Of a stretch of 64,000 bases of DNA, positions 18,563 to 30,207 are shown piece after piece. Made by a program: the position numbers and the translations under genes. Each line of letters opens with the position of its first letter. The first letter of the stretch is position 1. The stretch spans positions 1 to 64,000 of the forward strand of contig CAMBDY010000009.1 in the NCBI GenBank assembly GCA_945865525.1, read 5' to 3'. Under the pieces are notes generated by a model. That model ran no database searches. It was not told where the DNA came from and saw nothing but the letters and a program-made list of their open reading frames with translations. This DNA is from Nitrospira lenta (GTDB lineage: Bacteria; Nitrospirota; Nitrospiria; Nitrospirales; Nitrospiraceae).

Positions 18563-19901
18563 CATTGCGTTCAACCAACTGCCTGGCGATCTCATGGTCT
18601 GCCAGAGGGGTCTGCGACCCCTCCATCTCCGCTGACACACCGGCCCCAAGTGTAAACTGCCATGTCTCCAATTGAAACAGTCCGAGCACAGATCCCAACG
18701 ACCGAAAAGCCGAGCGGGCCTGCTGGCGTTCCTCGGTCGAGAGGCCCTGCTCCAGAAATTTATTCACGTCGCTACGGAACTTCTGCATCGACGCCAGCGC
18801 CATGGGCGTATTGAGATCATCGTCCATCGCCTGCCGAAAGGCCGCCTGCGCCCGATCGATCGCGGGCGCCAGCGCTACCGGACTCGTGGCGTGCGCGCCC
18901 GCCTCACGCAACCGCTGAAAGAGATCGTAGAATCCGTCCAAGGCCTGCTTCGCTTCTTTTATTGCAAGGTCTGAAAAATCGAGTGGGCCTCGATATTGAG
19001 TCGCGAGGAGAAAATACCGCACCATCTCTCCGGTAATATCTTCGGGCCACTCCGACTGCTCAAAGATCTCGCGAATCGTGAAGAAGTTCCCTAGGGACTT
19101 GGACATCTTCTCCTGATTGATCTGCACAAACCCGTTATGGACCCAATACCGCGCAAACTCCTTCCCCGTGGCGCCGCAGGACTGGGCGATTTCGTTCTCG
19201 TGATGGGGGAAAATAAGGTCCATCCCCCCGCCGTGGATATCGAAGGTCTCACCCAAATGCCGCATGGCCATGGCAGAGCATTCGATATGCCACCCGGGGC
19301 GCCCTGGCCCCCAGGGGCTCTCCCATGACGGCTCACCAGGCTTGCTGCCCTTCCAGAGCGCGAAATCCATAGGATGACGCTTCCGCTGATCCACCTCTAC
19401 TCGCGCCCCAGCCTGTAACTCGTCGAGCTTCCGTTTCGAGAGGCGCCCATAGTCCCGATACTTCTCGACCTGAAAATAGACATCGCCGGCGGCTGAATAG
19501 GCGAGACCCTTCTGGATCAGCGTCCCGACCAGCTCAATGATCTCGGCCATATGCTCAGTGGCTTTGGGCTCGTTCGTTGCCCGCCTGATCCTGAGCTTCC
19601 CCATGTCCTCATAATAGGCGTCGATAAACTCCGCCGTGATCACATCGCAGGAGACACCCCGTTCGTTTGCCCGCTTGATGATCTTGTCGTCCACATCGGT
19701 GAAATTCTTGACGAACTCGACCTGGTAGCCGCTCAACTCCAAATACCGACGGATGACATCGAACACGAGCGCGCTCCGCGCATGGCCGATATGACAATAG
19801 TCATAGACGGTCACGCCACAGACATACATCCGAACGATCGTGGGCTCGAGCGGCTGGAACGGCTCTTTTTTTCCGGTTAGCGTATTGTAGAGCGAGAGCA
19901 T
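18450..19901 (-). CDS. cysS: Cysteinyl-tRNA synthetase
   Basis: YVCGVTVYDYCHIGHARS, GWHIECSAMA, GGGMDLIFPHHENEIAQS, KMSKSLGN. Confidence 0.97.
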   Translation of the reverse strand: MLSLYNTLTGKKEPFQPLEPTIVRMYVCGVTVYDYCHIGHARSALVFDVIRRYLELSGYQVEFVKNFTDVDDKIIKRANERGVSCDVITAEFIDAYYEDMGKLRIRRATNEPKATEHMAEIIELVGTLIQKGLAYSAAGDVYFQVEKYRDYGRLSKRKLDELQAGARVEVDQRKRHPMDFALWKGSKPGEPSWESPWGPGRPGWHIECSAMAMRHLGETFDIHGGGMDLIFPHHENEIAQSCGATGKEFARYWVHNGFVQINQEKMSKSLGNFFTIREIFEQSEWPEDITGEMVRYFLLATQYRGPLDFSDLAIKEAKQALDGFYDLFQRLREAGAHATSPVALAPAIDRAQAAFRQAMDDDLNTPMALASMQKFRSDVNKFLEQGLSTEERQQARSAFRSLGSVLGLFQLETWQFTLGAGVSAEMEGSQTPLADHEIARQLVERNEARKQKDFKKADTIRQFLASHGIVIEDKPDGTSRWKR

Positions 19902-19907
19902 AGGCGA

Positions 19908-20546
19908 TTAGCGCTCTGGATTTACGCGGCGCTTTGGCCAATGGGACCAGAGAAAATAGCCCACGCCAAGCGCCACGCTCAAGCCGATGATGACGTCAAA
20001 CTGATGAAAATAGTCGCGCAGGTGCGCCCACTCTTTTCCCATTTTCACCCCGATAGAGGCCAGGAGATAACACCAGGGGAGTGCGCCGAGAAAGGTAAAG
20101 AGGATGAACCGATAGATATTCATGCCGGCAATGCCGGCCGGTAACGAAATGAAGGTCCGGACCACCGGCAGCATCCGGCCAAAAAAGACTGCCGCCTCAC
20201 CATACTTGGCGAACCAGCGATCCGCTATCACGATCTCGTTGCGCGACACCAGCAGATACGGCCCATATCGCTCCACGAAGGGCCGCCCGCCCCAGACACC
20301 AACGTAGTAGGCCACCATCGAACCCGCAACGTTTCCGATGGCACCGGCCAAAGTCACCCCGAGCATCGTGAACTGGCCCGATGACACGAGATACCCGGCA
20401 AAGGGCATGATGATCTCGCTAGGTAAGGGAATGCAGGCGCTTTCAATTGCCATGGTCACGAAAATTCCGGTGTAGCCGAACGTCGAAATCATCGACACGA
20501 TAAATCGGCTCAGTTCCGTAATGATCGCTTCAATCAGATTCCCCAT
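19908..20546 (-). CDS. DedA-family membrane protein
   Basis: FVTMAIESACIPLPSEIIMPFAGYLV; GRMLPVVRTFISLPAGIAGM. Confidence 0.9.
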   Translation of the reverse strand: MGNLIEAIITELSRFIVSMISTFGYTGIFVTMAIESACIPLPSEIIMPFAGYLVSSGQFTMLGVTLAGAIGNVAGSMVAYYVGVWGGRPFVERYGPYLLVSRNEIVIADRWFAKYGEAAVFFGRMLPVVRTFISLPAGIAGMNIYRFILFTFLGALPWCYLLASIGVKMGKEWAHLRDYFHQFDVIIGLSVALGVGYFLWSHWPKRRVNPER

Positions 20547-20551
20547 AGCCC

Positions 20552-21340
20552 CTAGCTTTTTTTCTTACTCTTTGGCTTCGGTGCGGCGGCGGGCCGACGT
20601 TCCATCTCCCATTTCCTGAATCGGGCCAACGCTCGGTGATTTGTGGTATCGAGATGCACGGGCGTAAGCGAGATTGCCCCCTGCGCCAACGCCTCATGGT
20701 CGGCATTTTTGCTCCGGCTCCAGGACACTCGGGTGCCGGCAATCCAATAGTACGTCCGGCCACGAGGGTCAACCTTTTCGATAATCGGATTGTCGAAGCG
20801 CCTACGGCTGAGCGAGGTCACGCGCACGCCCGTGATGGACTTGAAGGGACGATCTGGAATATTCAGGTTGACCAATGTTTCATCAGGTAAGCCATCTTGA
20901 AGAATCAATCGGGCAATCTGCACCACGTAGCGGGCACCCGCGTCGAAATGAAATCGATCCCGCCCCTCCTGCGAGACCGCCATGGAGGGAATCCCAAGAA
21001 TCGTCCCTTCCATCGCAGCCGATACCGTTCCGGAATACAAGACATCGTCACCGAGATTCACGCCTCGATTGATTCCCGATACAAGCAAATCAGGTGGCGC
21101 AGGCAGAAGCTTCAGCACGGCCAAATTCACACAATCAACTGGGGTGCCGCTAACCGCATAGCGCCGCGGCCCGACCTCCTGCACGCGCAGCGGTTTATGG
21201 AGCGTCACCGCATGCCCGGCGGCGGTCCGTTCACGATCCGGCGCCACCACCCAGACCTCACCAATTTTGGTTAGCGCCTTGGCCAGCGCCGTCAACCCGG
21301 GCGAAAGAATCCCGTCATCATTCGTCACTAAAATGCGCAT
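20552..21340 (-). CDS. surE: 5'/3'-nucleotidase SurE
   Basis: MRILVTNDDGILSPGL; VSGTPVDCVNLAV; SGINRGVNLGDDVLYSGTVSAAMEG. Confidence 0.96.
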   Translation of the reverse strand: MRILVTNDDGILSPGLTALAKALTKIGEVWVVAPDRERTAAGHAVTLHKPLRVQEVGPRRYAVSGTPVDCVNLAVLKLLPAPPDLLVSGINRGVNLGDDVLYSGTVSAAMEGTILGIPSMAVSQEGRDRFHFDAGARYVVQIARLILQDGLPDETLVNLNIPDRPFKSITGVRVTSLSRRRFDNPIIEKVDPRGRTYYWIAGTRVSWSRSKNADHEALAQGAISLTPVHLDTTNHRALARFRKWEMERRPAAAPKPKSKKKS

Positions 21341-21351
21341 CGGTCTTTCAG

Positions 21352-21379
21352 AAACAAAAAGAGCTGCCGGTGGCAGCTC
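21352..21379 (-). terminator. Rho-independent terminator after tRNA-Pro trailer
   Basis: Minus strand GAGCTGCC-ACC-GGCAGCTC followed by TTTTTGTTTC. Confidence 0.85.
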
Positions 21380-21444
21380 GCGGTGTCAGTGCTGAGAACC
21401 GAGTCCACGACTCTCCTGTTCGTCTCAGTCCTCAGCACTTGTTT

Positions 21445-21521
21445 TGGTCGGGGCGAGCCGATTTGAACGGCCGACCACTCGCACCCCAAGCGAGTACGCT
21501 ACCGGGCTGCGCCACGCCCCG
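21445..21521 (-). tRNA. tRNA-Pro (anticodon GGG), CCA encoded
   Basis: Minus strand CGGGGCGTGGCGCAGCCCGGTAGCGTACTCGCTTGGGGTGCGAGTGGTCGGCCGTTCAAATCGGCTCGCCCCGACCA folds as a cloverleaf; anticodon loop TTGGGGT. Confidence 0.95.
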
Positions 21522-21617
21522 ACACGCTCTATTCACGTTCACCGTCCCCGGCATTGTCTCCCTGAAGGGGACTGGAATGCAACCGACCAGGAAAACGAAT
21601 CGGGACCGTGGTTGGGC

Positions 21618-21962
21618 TCAATACGACTCCAGGATTTTGAGAATGGCCTGGAGATTCCCCCGCAGTTTTTGCGCCAGTTCTTTGGGGCGCACCCGCTGGT
21701 GCGCGACCCGCCCACGCCTGGCCCAATACCGCTTTACGCCTGCGAGAGTGTGCCCCTCTTCGTACAGCATCCGTTTGATTTCGAGCACTGTTTCGATTTC
21801 ACGTCTGACATAGAGCCGCTGATTCCCTCGACTTTTCTTGGGCTTGAGAAACGGGAATTCGGACTCCCAAAATCGCAGCACATAGGCTGGCAACTTGGCG
21901 AGCTCGCTGACTTCGCCGATCTTATAAAAAACCTTACTGCCCAGCCGGGGCTCGTTCCCCAT
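21618..21962 (-). CDS. MerR-family transcriptional regulator
   Basis: KIGEVSELAKLPAYVLRFWESEFPFLKPKKSRGNQRLYVRREIETVLEIK. Confidence 0.88.
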   Translation of the reverse strand: MGNEPRLGSKVFYKIGEVSELAKLPAYVLRFWESEFPFLKPKKSRGNQRLYVRREIETVLEIKRMLYEEGHTLAGVKRYWARRGRVAHQRVRPKELAQKLRGNLQAILKILESY

Positions 21963-22007
21963 GACCGGTCCTCGCGGTGGGATGAGTGCGGGTGAGTACC
22001 CGTGCTA

Positions 22008-22280
22008 TCAGTTGACGTATCGTTTAAAAACTTGGCTGGGGCGAAAGGTCACCACTCGGCGGGGCGTGATCCCGATTTCTTCGCCGGTCCGTGGGTTCCG
22101 GCCCTTCCGTGCCCCTTTACTTCGTACCACAAAATTGCCAAATCCGGCAATCTTAACCGACTCCCCCTTACGCAGCACTTGCTTGAGCAGATTCAGCACG
22201 AGCTCAACGATATCTGCGGCTTCGCTCTTCGAAATACCAACCTGCTTATAGATTTCGTTCGCGATATCCGCCTTCCTCAT
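22008..22280 (-). CDS. ihfA: Integration host factor alpha / HU-family DNA-binding protein
   Basis: MRKADIANEIYKQVGISKSEA...IAGFGNFVVRSKGARKGRNPRTGEEI. Confidence 0.9.
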   Translation of the reverse strand: MRKADIANEIYKQVGISKSEAADIVELVLNLLKQVLRKGESVKIAGFGNFVVRSKGARKGRNPRTGEEIGITPRRVVTFRPSQVFKRYVN

Positions 22281-22418
22281 GCGTCCTCCTCCGATGCCAC
22301 CGGACACTTTTCGAGCGAGTCGTCTCTCACGCTAACGTACCTAATGAACAGTTTCCCCATAAGTTACATGAGGTTAGATGGGCTGTCAAGGTGTCACGGG
22401 CAAATATGTACGACTCGC

Positions 22419-24074
22419 TCACGCGCCGTGGTCCTTGGCGAGTAATTTGTATTCGATACTATCGGCCAACGCTTGCCAGCTCGCCTCCATGATGTTCTCG
22501 GAGACGCCGACCGTGCCCCATTTCTCCGTCTGGTCACCTGATGCAATCAACACCCTGACCTTCGATTCCGTCCCGCGATCGGCCGACAACACCCGCACTT
22601 TATAATCAAGCAATTTAACTTCTTTGAGCTGGGGATAGAATTTCTCCAAGGCTTTCCGCAAGGCATGGTCGAGCGCATTGACCGGGCCGGCTCCGGCCGC
22701 AGCCGCATGTTCCACCCTATCGCCAACTTGCACCATAACCGTGGCCTCCGACACCATGGCACCCTGATCCTGCTTTTTCTCAACGATCACCCGGAACCCT
22801 AAGAGGTGAAAGGAGGGCGTATGCGTTCCCATCGCCTTCCGCATGAGCAACTCGAAGGAGCCTTCTGCCGCCTCAAATTGGTAGCCTTGGCTTTCACGCT
22901 CCTTCAGCACCTCAATCAATTCTTGGAGCTTGGCGTGATCCTTGTCTAATTTGATCCCGTAGGCCTCGACCTTTTCCATCAACCCGCTTCGGCCGGCCGC
23001 GTCCGAGAGCAACATCCGCTGGCGGTTCCCGACTAGCGACGGACTCACATGCTCATAGGTCGCGGCATTCTTTAGCACCGCATGGATATGGACCCCGCCC
23101 TTATGGGCAAAGGCCGAGTCGCCGACATACGGCTGATGCGTGTTGGGCATGAGGTTGGCGATCTCGGTCACGAATCCGGACACCCGCTTGAGATGGCTCA
23201 ACCGATCGCCCAGAACCGGCCGTTGCATCTTGAGCTCAAGATTGGGAATGATCGAACAGAGATTGGCGTTCCCGCACCGCTCGCCGATCCCATTGATCGT
23301 CCCTTGTACTTGCAGGATGCCGGTTTCGATCGCCATCAACGAATTGGCGACGGCCATTTCACAATCGTTGTGGGCATGAATCCCCAAGGGCACGGCACAT
23401 TCACGCCGCACGACCTGGCAGATCGCTTTAATTTCCCACGGCATCGTCCCGCCATTGGTGTCGCAAAGAATCACCCGTTCGGCGCCGGCGGCCACGGCCT
23501 GACGAATGGTCTCTAAGGCATAGTCGGGATTCGTCTTGTAGCCATCGAAAAAATGCTCCGCATCGTAGAACAGTCTTCGGTCTTTGGAGCGGAGAAAGGC
23601 CACGGAGTCGCTGATCAATTCCAGATTTTTCGTAAGAGAAATGTTGAGCGCATCGGTGACGTGCAGCGACCAGCTCTTGCCAAAGAGGGTGATTACCTGG
23701 GTCTCGGCCTCCAACAGCGACTTGATATTCGGATCGTTCTGGACCGCGTTACTGGCTTTTCTCGTTGAGCCAAAGGCCACGACCGTCGCCGTCTGCAACG
23801 GAACCGTCTTGATCATCCGGAAAAACTCGATATCTTTGGGATTTGCCCCGGGCCACCCGCCCTCGATGAACTGGACGCCCAGCCCATCGAGCTGTTGCGC
23901 GACCCGCACCTTGTCCTCCACCGAGAAACTAACGTCCTCGGCCTGGGCTCCATCGCGCAGGGTCGTATCGTAGATTTCTAGTGCCGGCTTCACGGCAGGC
24001 GCAGGTACGCCTGGCGCTGACGCCGGGGCCTGCTTACCTTTTGAAGAGCCTGATGAAGGTGTCTTTCGAGCCAT
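22419..24074 (-). CDS. cimA: (R)-citramalate synthase (CimA / LeuA-like)
   Basis: EIYDTTLRDGAQAEDVSFSVEDKVRVAQQLDGLGVQFIEGGWPGANPKD; HAHNDCEMAVANS; C-terminal LeuA dimer domain. Confidence 0.92.
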   Translation of the reverse strand: MARKTPSSGSSKGKQAPASAPGVPAPAVKPALEIYDTTLRDGAQAEDVSFSVEDKVRVAQQLDGLGVQFIEGGWPGANPKDIEFFRMIKTVPLQTATVVAFGSTRKASNAVQNDPNIKSLLEAETQVITLFGKSWSLHVTDALNISLTKNLELISDSVAFLRSKDRRLFYDAEHFFDGYKTNPDYALETIRQAVAAGAERVILCDTNGGTMPWEIKAICQVVRRECAVPLGIHAHNDCEMAVANSLMAIETGILQVQGTINGIGERCGNANLCSIIPNLELKMQRPVLGDRLSHLKRVSGFVTEIANLMPNTHQPYVGDSAFAHKGGVHIHAVLKNAATYEHVSPSLVGNRQRMLLSDAAGRSGLMEKVEAYGIKLDKDHAKLQELIEVLKERESQGYQFEAAEGSFELLMRKAMGTHTPSFHLLGFRVIVEKKQDQGAMVSEATVMVQVGDRVEHAAAAGAGPVNALDHALRKALEKFYPQLKEVKLLDYKVRVLSADRGTESKVRVLIASGDQTEKWGTVGVSENIMEASWQALADSIEYKLLAKDHGA

Positions 24075-24129
24075 AGAACACGGTCCCGTGAGCGGCCCCT
24101 CCGGCCACAGCTCACATCATCACTACGCG

Positions 24130-25371
24130 TTACGGTCCCCGTCGACCCTCGACCGGCGCTTGATCCAACCCGAATGCGGTGTGGAGCGAACGCATCGCGA
24201 GCTCCACATACTTTTCATCGATGACGCAGGAGATTTTGATCTCCGACGTACTGATCATGAGAATATTGACGCCGCTCCTGGCGAGGACCTCGAACATCTT
24301 CGCTGCCACGCCCGAATGTGAACGCATCCCAACGCCGACCAGCGAGACCTTGGCGATCGCCTCGGTCACGGCCACCGATTTCGCCTCGACCCCCTTCGCG
24401 ACCGCCTGGATGATCGGCAGGGCCTTCGCGAGGTCCACCCGTGGAATCGTAAAGGACATATCCGTCAGGCCGGACTGGCTCATATTCTGGATGATCATAT
24501 CAACGTTGATATTGGCCTCGGCCACCGGCCCGAAAATTTTCGAGGCAATGCCCGGCTTGTCCGGCACACCCACGATCGTGATTTTGGCCTGATTCCGGTC
24601 CCCGGTGACACCCGACACGGCGACCGCTTCCATATCCTCATCTTCACGTGTCACGAGCGTCCCCTTTCCTTCTTTGAAACTGGAGTTCACCTCCACCGGC
24701 ACATTGAACTTCGCGGCAAATTCGACGGAGCGGCTCTGCAGCACTTTCGCCCCCAAGCTGGCCATCTCCAACATTTCCTCGTAGGAAATCTTGTCGATGC
24801 GGCGCGCCGCCGGAACAATATTGGGGTCCGAGGTGTAGACGCCATCGACGTCCGTAAAGATGATGCAGCGATCGGCCTTCAAGGCCGCCGCGAGCGCCAC
24901 CGCCGTCAGATCAGAACCACCCCGCCCCAGCGTCGTGACGTCCGACTGTTCGTTGATCCCTTGAAACCCGGCCACCACCGGGATCACCCCTTTCGACAGG
25001 GCCTCACGGATGCGCTCGGCCGCGACCTTGGTAATGCGCGCTTTCGTATGGGCGCTGTCGGTCATGATCCCGACTTGGCGTCCCGTAAACGATTTCGCAT
25101 CGAGTCCACGGACTCGCAAGGCCATCGCCAACAAGGAGATGGTCACCCGCTCGCCCGTCGACAGGAGCATGTCCAGTTCGCGATCGTCCGGAAGTGCCGT
25201 CACCTCATACGCGAGCTTGAACAGCCGATCCGTTTCGCCACTCATCGCAGAGAGGACGACGACGACACGATGCCCCTCCTTGTGCGCTCGCTCCACGCGC
25301 TCCGCGACGCACTGGATCCGCTCGATCGTGCCCACGGATGTGCCGCCATATTTCTGAACAATCAGCGCCAC
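24130..25371 (-). CDS. lysC: Aspartate kinase
   Basis: [36 protein letters not shown]; two ACT domains. Confidence 0.96.
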   Translation of the reverse strand: MALIVQKYGGTSVGTIERIQCVAERVERAHKEGHRVVVVLSAMSGETDRLFKLAYEVTALPDDRELDMLLSTGERVTISLLAMALRVRGLDAKSFTGRQVGIMTDSAHTKARITKVAAERIREALSKGVIPVVAGFQGINEQSDVTTLGRGGSDLTAVALAAALKADRCIIFTDVDGVYTSDPNIVPAARRIDKISYEEMLEMASLGAKVLQSRSVEFAAKFNVPVEVNSSFKEGKGTLVTREDEDMEAVAVSGVTGDRNQAKITIVGVPDKPGIASKIFGPVAEANINVDMIIQNMSQSGLTDMSFTIPRVDLAKALPIIQAVAKGVEAKSVAVTEAIAKVSLVGVGMRSHSGVAAKMFEVLARSGVNILMISTSEIKISCVIDEKYVELAMRSLHTAFGLDQAPVEGRRGP

Positions 25372-25376
25372 AACCG

Positions 25377-26615
25377 TCAGGACCCTTTTGCAAATAATCG
25401 GACGACGAACTTCGTCGCATCACGGGGCGGCACGGTCGACGCCTGCGCATCGGCCTCGGTAAATTTTCGTTGGCTCGCGGCGGCGGAATCGACGGCGCTG
25501 TCTTGATAGGCAAAGAACCCCGGTCCCGCTGCCCCTTGGCCTTGCGGCACGGCACTCGCATCACAGAAGGCCGCAAGGCGGTAGGGACCGACGTGCGCCA
25601 GCCCTTCACGCAATGGCCCAACCAGTTCGCGATCGACCGCTTCGATCGCCTTCACCTTGGCGGCGACGTCCGATCCATAGACGACCTCATCTGGCAACTC
25701 CACATGCACGTAGGCAAAATCTTTTTTCTTAAGACTCTCCAGCGCGACCGCCGCGTGGGTCCGCAGATCCCCGCTGGCCAGCCGCGCACCATCCACCGCC
25801 TCGAGCCCAGCCATCAGGCCGAGCCCCCGATGGACATCACTCTGCGACACGACCGTACCGGTCATCTTAAACCGCTCCGCTAGGCTGGGCCAGAACAGGG
25901 CCCGGCCCTGACCCCAGAGCCACAGGCAATTAGCGGGCTTCTGCCCCGCCTTGCTCCGCTCCTCATTCAGGGGATGATCGCGCAAGATTTGAAATGACGC
26001 GTCCATGAGCTTCCATAAATGGTCCGCCCCCTCTCCCGTCGGTAACGCCTCGGCGATCGGCCGGCCGACCCACGATTGCGGATCCTGACAGACTGCGCGC
26101 ACCTTCCCGTTGACCCATACCATGAGATGGCGGTGACCTAAGCCAGGATAGAACTGAATCATCTCGGACCCGAGCTGTTCATTGATCGCTTCAATCAATT
26201 CACGTGCCTCTTCCGTGGCAATCAACCCGGCGGTCGCATCGTCCATGGTCACATGTGGCCCCAGCTTCTTGATCTTATCCAATCCCCCGTTTCCCGCGGA
26301 CGCTGCGGCTCCCAACGTGACCATCGTGCAACGATAGACCACATCCTGCTCGCCAACCGCAACGCCGCGGCTGGCGGCTTCGAATGGACCGGGGCCCTGA
26401 TAGTATTGCTTACGGTCGTAGCCGAGGATGGCCGTCCCCATCAACCCGCTCCCTCCCCGCGCGCCCTCAGGCGCCGCAGCGAGGAGCCCCAGCTCTCCCT
26501 CTTTCGCAAGACGATCGAGATGAGGCGTCGAGGCCGCCTGCAGAGGAGTCTGTCCGCCCAATTCCTGCCGAGGCAGGTCGGCCATCCCATCGGTATGGAG
26601 AATCACATATTTCAT
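25377..26615 (-). CDS. Cofactor-independent phosphoglycerate mutase-like protein in Thr operon (proposed homoserine kinase-like family; several active-site residues appear degenerate)
   Basis: [45 protein letters not shown]; located between lysC and thrC. Confidence 0.85.
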   Translation of the reverse strand: MKYVILHTDGMADLPRQELGGQTPLQAASTPHLDRLAKEGELGLLAAAPEGARGGSGLMGTAILGYDRKQYYQGPGPFEAASRGVAVGEQDVVYRCTMVTLGAAASAGNGGLDKIKKLGPHVTMDDATAGLIATEEARELIEAINEQLGSEMIQFYPGLGHRHLMVWVNGKVRAVCQDPQSWVGRPIAEALPTGEGADHLWKLMDASFQILRDHPLNEERSKAGQKPANCLWLWGQGRALFWPSLAERFKMTGTVVSQSDVHRGLGLMAGLEAVDGARLASGDLRTHAAVALESLKKKDFAYVHVELPDEVVYGSDVAAKVKAIEAVDRELVGPLREGLAHVGPYRLAAFCDASAVPQGQGAAGPGFFAYQDSAVDSAAASQRKFTEADAQASTVPPRDATKFVVRLFAKGS

Positions 26616-26637
26616 CGACGCCCTGCACGCATGATAG

Positions 26638-27696
26638 CTACACCCTTAAAAGACGAGCGACATCCTCCCGCGTCGCTCTAACGGTTTTCGGCTGAACCGA
26701 TACGCTAATCGCCGTCTCAGCATCTTTCAATCCATGGCCGGTCAAGGTACAGACTACCGTCTCGCCGTCGCGAAACCTGCCCTGCTGGCTCAACTTGATC
26801 ACGCCGGCCACCGACGCAGCGGACGCCGGCTCGCAGAAGACGCCTTCTGTCGCCGCCACCATCCGATAGGCCTGGATAATTTCCTCATCCGTCACCGAAT
26901 CCATCGCCCCACACGATTCCGTCACGGCATTCAACGCGTCGCACCAACTGGCTGGATTGCCAATCCTGATTGCCGTGGCCACGGTCTGCGGATTGTCTAC
27001 GATATGGCCCAGCACGATCGGCGCCGCACCGGACGCTTGAAACCCCATCATCCGAGGCAGTTTCGTCGATTGATGGGCCGCACGGTATTCCTGATAGCCC
27101 CTCCAATAGGCCATAATATTGCCCGCGTTCCCCACCGGCAGGACATGGCGGCTCGGGGCATCGCCGAGCTGATCGCAGACCTCCATCGCGGCCGTCTTCT
27201 GCCCTTCGATCCGATAGGGGTTCAGCGAGTTGACCAGCTCGAGGTGATGGCTAACCGACAGTTCCTTCACAATGGTCAAAGCCTGGTCAAAGTTCCCCTC
27301 GATCTGAATGACCGTGGCCTGGTGCATCATGGCCTGAGAGAGTTTGCCCATCGCAATCTTCCCGGCAGGGATCAACACATAGACCGCCAGACCCGCCCGC
27401 GCGCCATAGGCTGCCGCCGAGGCGGACGTATTCCCCGTGGACGCGCAGATGACCGCCTTTGCGCCGGCCTCGACGGCCTTCGAGATCGCCAGCGTCATAC
27501 CGCGGTCCTTGAACGATCCCGTGGGATTTGCACCCTCGATTTTCAAATAGAGATCGATACCAGGCGCAATCTGCTCCGCCAACCTCGACGCCCTGATGAG
27601 TGGCGTATTGCCTTCCCCTAACGTCACTACCGGGGTGCGGTCGGTCACAGGGAGGAACTTCCGATAGGCTTCGATCAGGCCAGGCCAACGAATCAT
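26638..27696 (-). CDS. thrC: Threonine synthase
   Basis: [44 protein letters not shown]. Confidence 0.95.
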   Translation of the reverse strand: MIRWPGLIEAYRKFLPVTDRTPVVTLGEGNTPLIRASRLAEQIAPGIDLYLKIEGANPTGSFKDRGMTLAISKAVEAGAKAVICASTGNTSASAAAYGARAGLAVYVLIPAGKIAMGKLSQAMMHQATVIQIEGNFDQALTIVKELSVSHHLELVNSLNPYRIEGQKTAAMEVCDQLGDAPSRHVLPVGNAGNIMAYWRGYQEYRAAHQSTKLPRMMGFQASGAAPIVLGHIVDNPQTVATAIRIGNPASWCDALNAVTESCGAMDSVTDEEIIQAYRMVAATEGVFCEPASAASVAGVIKLSQQGRFRDGETVVCTLTGHGLKDAETAISVSVQPKTVRATREDVARLLRV

Positions 27697-27700
27697 GACA

Positions 27701-29014
27701 TCACTCGTCCTGGCCTTCGACGCGAATGAGCGTCGTCGGCTCGGCAATAAAGGCCTGCTGGTTAATCGCGCGTAAGGCCGCCTGGACATCGCGCTCCATG
27801 GCCATATGGGTCTTGATTACAACCGGGACCGTCTGTCCGTCGCGCCGTCCCTGCTGAAGAACGGAGGAAATACTGATCCCACACCGGCCCAATTCTCCCG
27901 CGATCTGAGACAAGACGCCAGGGCGGTCCAGCACCATAAAGCGGAGGTAATAGAGCGAGCTAATCTCCTCTATCGGCCGCATGCGAAGCGAACGGCGCTG
28001 CTCCTGCGGGAACGACGCGGGCGGCACGCGCCCCACCGCGCCCGTTAACAGATTACGCGAAATGGCGATGAGGTCGCTGACCACGGCGCTGCCAGTCGGC
28101 ATGGATCCTGCCCCGCGGCCATAGAGCACCACGTCCCCAACGGCATCACCCACCAATTGAATCGCGTTGTAGACTCCGTCGACCTGGGCGAGCGGCGACG
28201 ACGCCGATAGCATCGTGGGATGCACGCGGGCTTCGACTTCGTTGCCCACCAACTTGGCAATCCCCAACAGCTTGATCGTACAGCCAAACTCTTTGGCGTA
28301 GGCGATATCGAGCGGCGTAATGTGGGTAATCCCTTCGGTATACACCTCTTTAAAATTGACCGGTGTCCCATAAGCCAGCGCCACTAGGATCGCCAATTTG
28401 TGGGCCGAATCGATCCCGGCCACATCAAACGTTGGATCCGCTTCGGCATACCCCGCCTGCTGCGCGTCGCCGAGCACCGCGTTAAAGCTTTGGCCTTCAC
28501 TGGTCATGCGCGAGAGGATATAGTTGGCCGTCCCGTTAATGATCCCGTAAATGGATTGGATGGTATTAGCCGCCAGTCCTTCCCGTAGGGCCTGGATGAC
28601 AGGAATCCCTCCGCCCACACTCGCTTCGAACCCGATGTCGACGCCCTGACGTGAGGCCGCGGCAAAAATTTCTTCTCCATGCAATGCGAGCAAGGCCTTA
28701 TTGGCGGTCACAACATGTTTGCCAGCCGCAATGGCGTCTAGAATGATGCGTTTAGGGAAATCGTAGCCCCCGACCAACTCGACCACGATATCGATCGACG
28801 GATCGTTCAGAATCTGCTTCGCATCGGTTGTGAGGACCCCAGGCGGCAGAGCCAGCCCCCGATCTTTCGTCACATCTAGGTCCGCAATCCGAACAATCTC
28901 AATTGGTACACCGACACGGCGGCTGATGACCGCAGCATTCGCGAGAAGAATCTTGGCGACCCCGGTACCAACCGTGCCAAGCCCGATGAGGCCGATGCCG
29001 ACGCGCGCGCTCAT
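27701..29014 (-). CDS. hom: Homoserine dehydrogenase
   Basis: [49 protein letters not shown]-terminal ACT. Confidence 0.96.
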   Translation of the reverse strand: MSARVGIGLIGLGTVGTGVAKILLANAAVISRRVGVPIEIVRIADLDVTKDRGLALPPGVLTTDAKQILNDPSIDIVVELVGGYDFPKRIILDAIAAGKHVVTANKALLALHGEEIFAAASRQGVDIGFEASVGGGIPVIQALREGLAANTIQSIYGIINGTANYILSRMTSEGQSFNAVLGDAQQAGYAEADPTFDVAGIDSAHKLAILVALAYGTPVNFKEVYTEGITHITPLDIAYAKEFGCTIKLLGIAKLVGNEVEARVHPTMLSASSPLAQVDGVYNAIQLVGDAVGDVVLYGRGAGSMPTGSAVVSDLIAISRNLLTGAVGRVPPASFPQEQRRSLRMRPIEEISSLYYLRFMVLDRPGVLSQIAGELGRCGISISSVLQQGRRDGQTVPVVIKTHMAMERDVQAALRAINQQAFIAEPTTLIRVEGQDE

Positions 29015-30207
29015 GCTTCAGCCCCCTTCAGCTTCAAGGCCTTGCGAATACCGCGCACGGCCTGCCGAGTACGATGTTCGTTTTCAACGAGACCAAAACG
29101 CACGTACTCGTCTCCGCCTTCACCGAATCCAATCCCAGGAGACACCGCAACTTTAGCCTCGCGGAGCAGGAGCTTGGAAAACTCCAACGACCCCATCGAC
29201 CGATACGGCAAGGGAATTCTGGCCCAGACGAACATCGTTGCCACCGGCTTCGTCACCTGCCATCCGATGCGGTTCAGGCCGCCCACCAACACGTCACGAC
29301 GCTTCTGATACCGCAGTATCGTCTCATTGACGCACTCTTGCGGCCCATTGAGAGCAATGACGCTGGCGATCTGCAACGGCTGGAAAATGCCGTAGTCAAG
29401 ATAACTCTTGATCTTGGCCAGTGCGCCGACGACTTCGCGATTCCCGCAACAGAAGCCCACGCGCCAGCCCGGCATATTGTAGGCCTTGGATAACGTATAG
29501 AACTCCACGCCGACATCCTTGGCGCCGGGAGCCTGCAAGAAGCTCGGCGCCTTATAGCCGTCGAAGACCAAGTCGGCATAGGCCAGATCGTGAATCACAA
29601 TCACGTTGTGCTCTTTGGCAAAGGCCACAATTTTCTTGAAAAACTCAAGATCCACCACTGCGGTGGTGGGATTGTGCGGAAAATTGATTACCAAAATCTT
29701 CGGGCGAGGAAATGTTTGGCGATACGCCTTCTGTAGCTCTTCGAAGAAGTCGCTGTCTTGGCGCAACTCGATGCCACGGACTTCGCCGCCCGCAATGATA
29801 AAACTGTACATATGGATGGGATAGGTCGGCGTCGGCGTCAGGACCACATCGCCTGGGCCAATCAAGGCCAAGGCCAGATGCGCCAACCCTTCCTTCGAGC
29901 CGATCGTGACGATCGTCTCAGTCTCCGGATCCAGCTCCACGTCATAATTGCGTTTATACCAGCCCGCAATCGCATGTCGCAGCTTCGTAATGCCACGCGA
30001 GGCCGAGTAGCGATGATTCTTCCCCTTCCGCGCCGCCTCGATCATCTTCTCGACGATATGGCTCGGCGTTGGTTGGTCGGGATTCCCCATGCCGAAATCG
30101 ATAATGTCTTCGCCCTGTTGGCGCGCCTCAAGCTTGAGACTCTGCACCTGAGCGAAAACATAAGGCGGTAGCCGTTTGATGCGATAAAATCCGTCGCCGA
30201 GTCCCAT
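29011..30207 (-). CDS. PLP-dependent class I aminotransferase (AlaC-like)
   Basis: [53 protein letters not shown]; adjacent to hom. Confidence 0.88.
   Translation of the reverse strand: MGLGDGFYRIKRLPPYVFAQVQSLKLEARQQGEDIIDFGMGNPDQPTPSHIVEKMIEAARKGKNHRYSASRGITKLRHAIAGWYKRNYDVELDPETETIVTIGSKEGLAHLALALIGPGDVVLTPTPTYPIHMYSFIIAGGEVRGIELRQDSDFFEELQKAYRQTFPRPKILVINFPHNPTTAVVDLEFFKKIVAFAKEHNVIVIHDLAYADLVFDGYKAPSFLQAPGAKDVGVEFYTLSKAYNMPGWRVGFCCGNREVVGALAKIKSYLDYGIFQPLQIASVIALNGPQECVNETILRYQKRRDVLVGGLNRIGWQVTKPVATMFVWARIPLPYRSMGSLEFSKLLLREAKVAVSPGIGFGEGGDEYVRFGLVENEHRTRQAVRGIRKALKLKGAEA

Noticed and set aside
26734-27621. 295-aa antisense ORF over thrC
   Set aside because: Shadow ORF opposite a clear threonine synthase; no domain signal.
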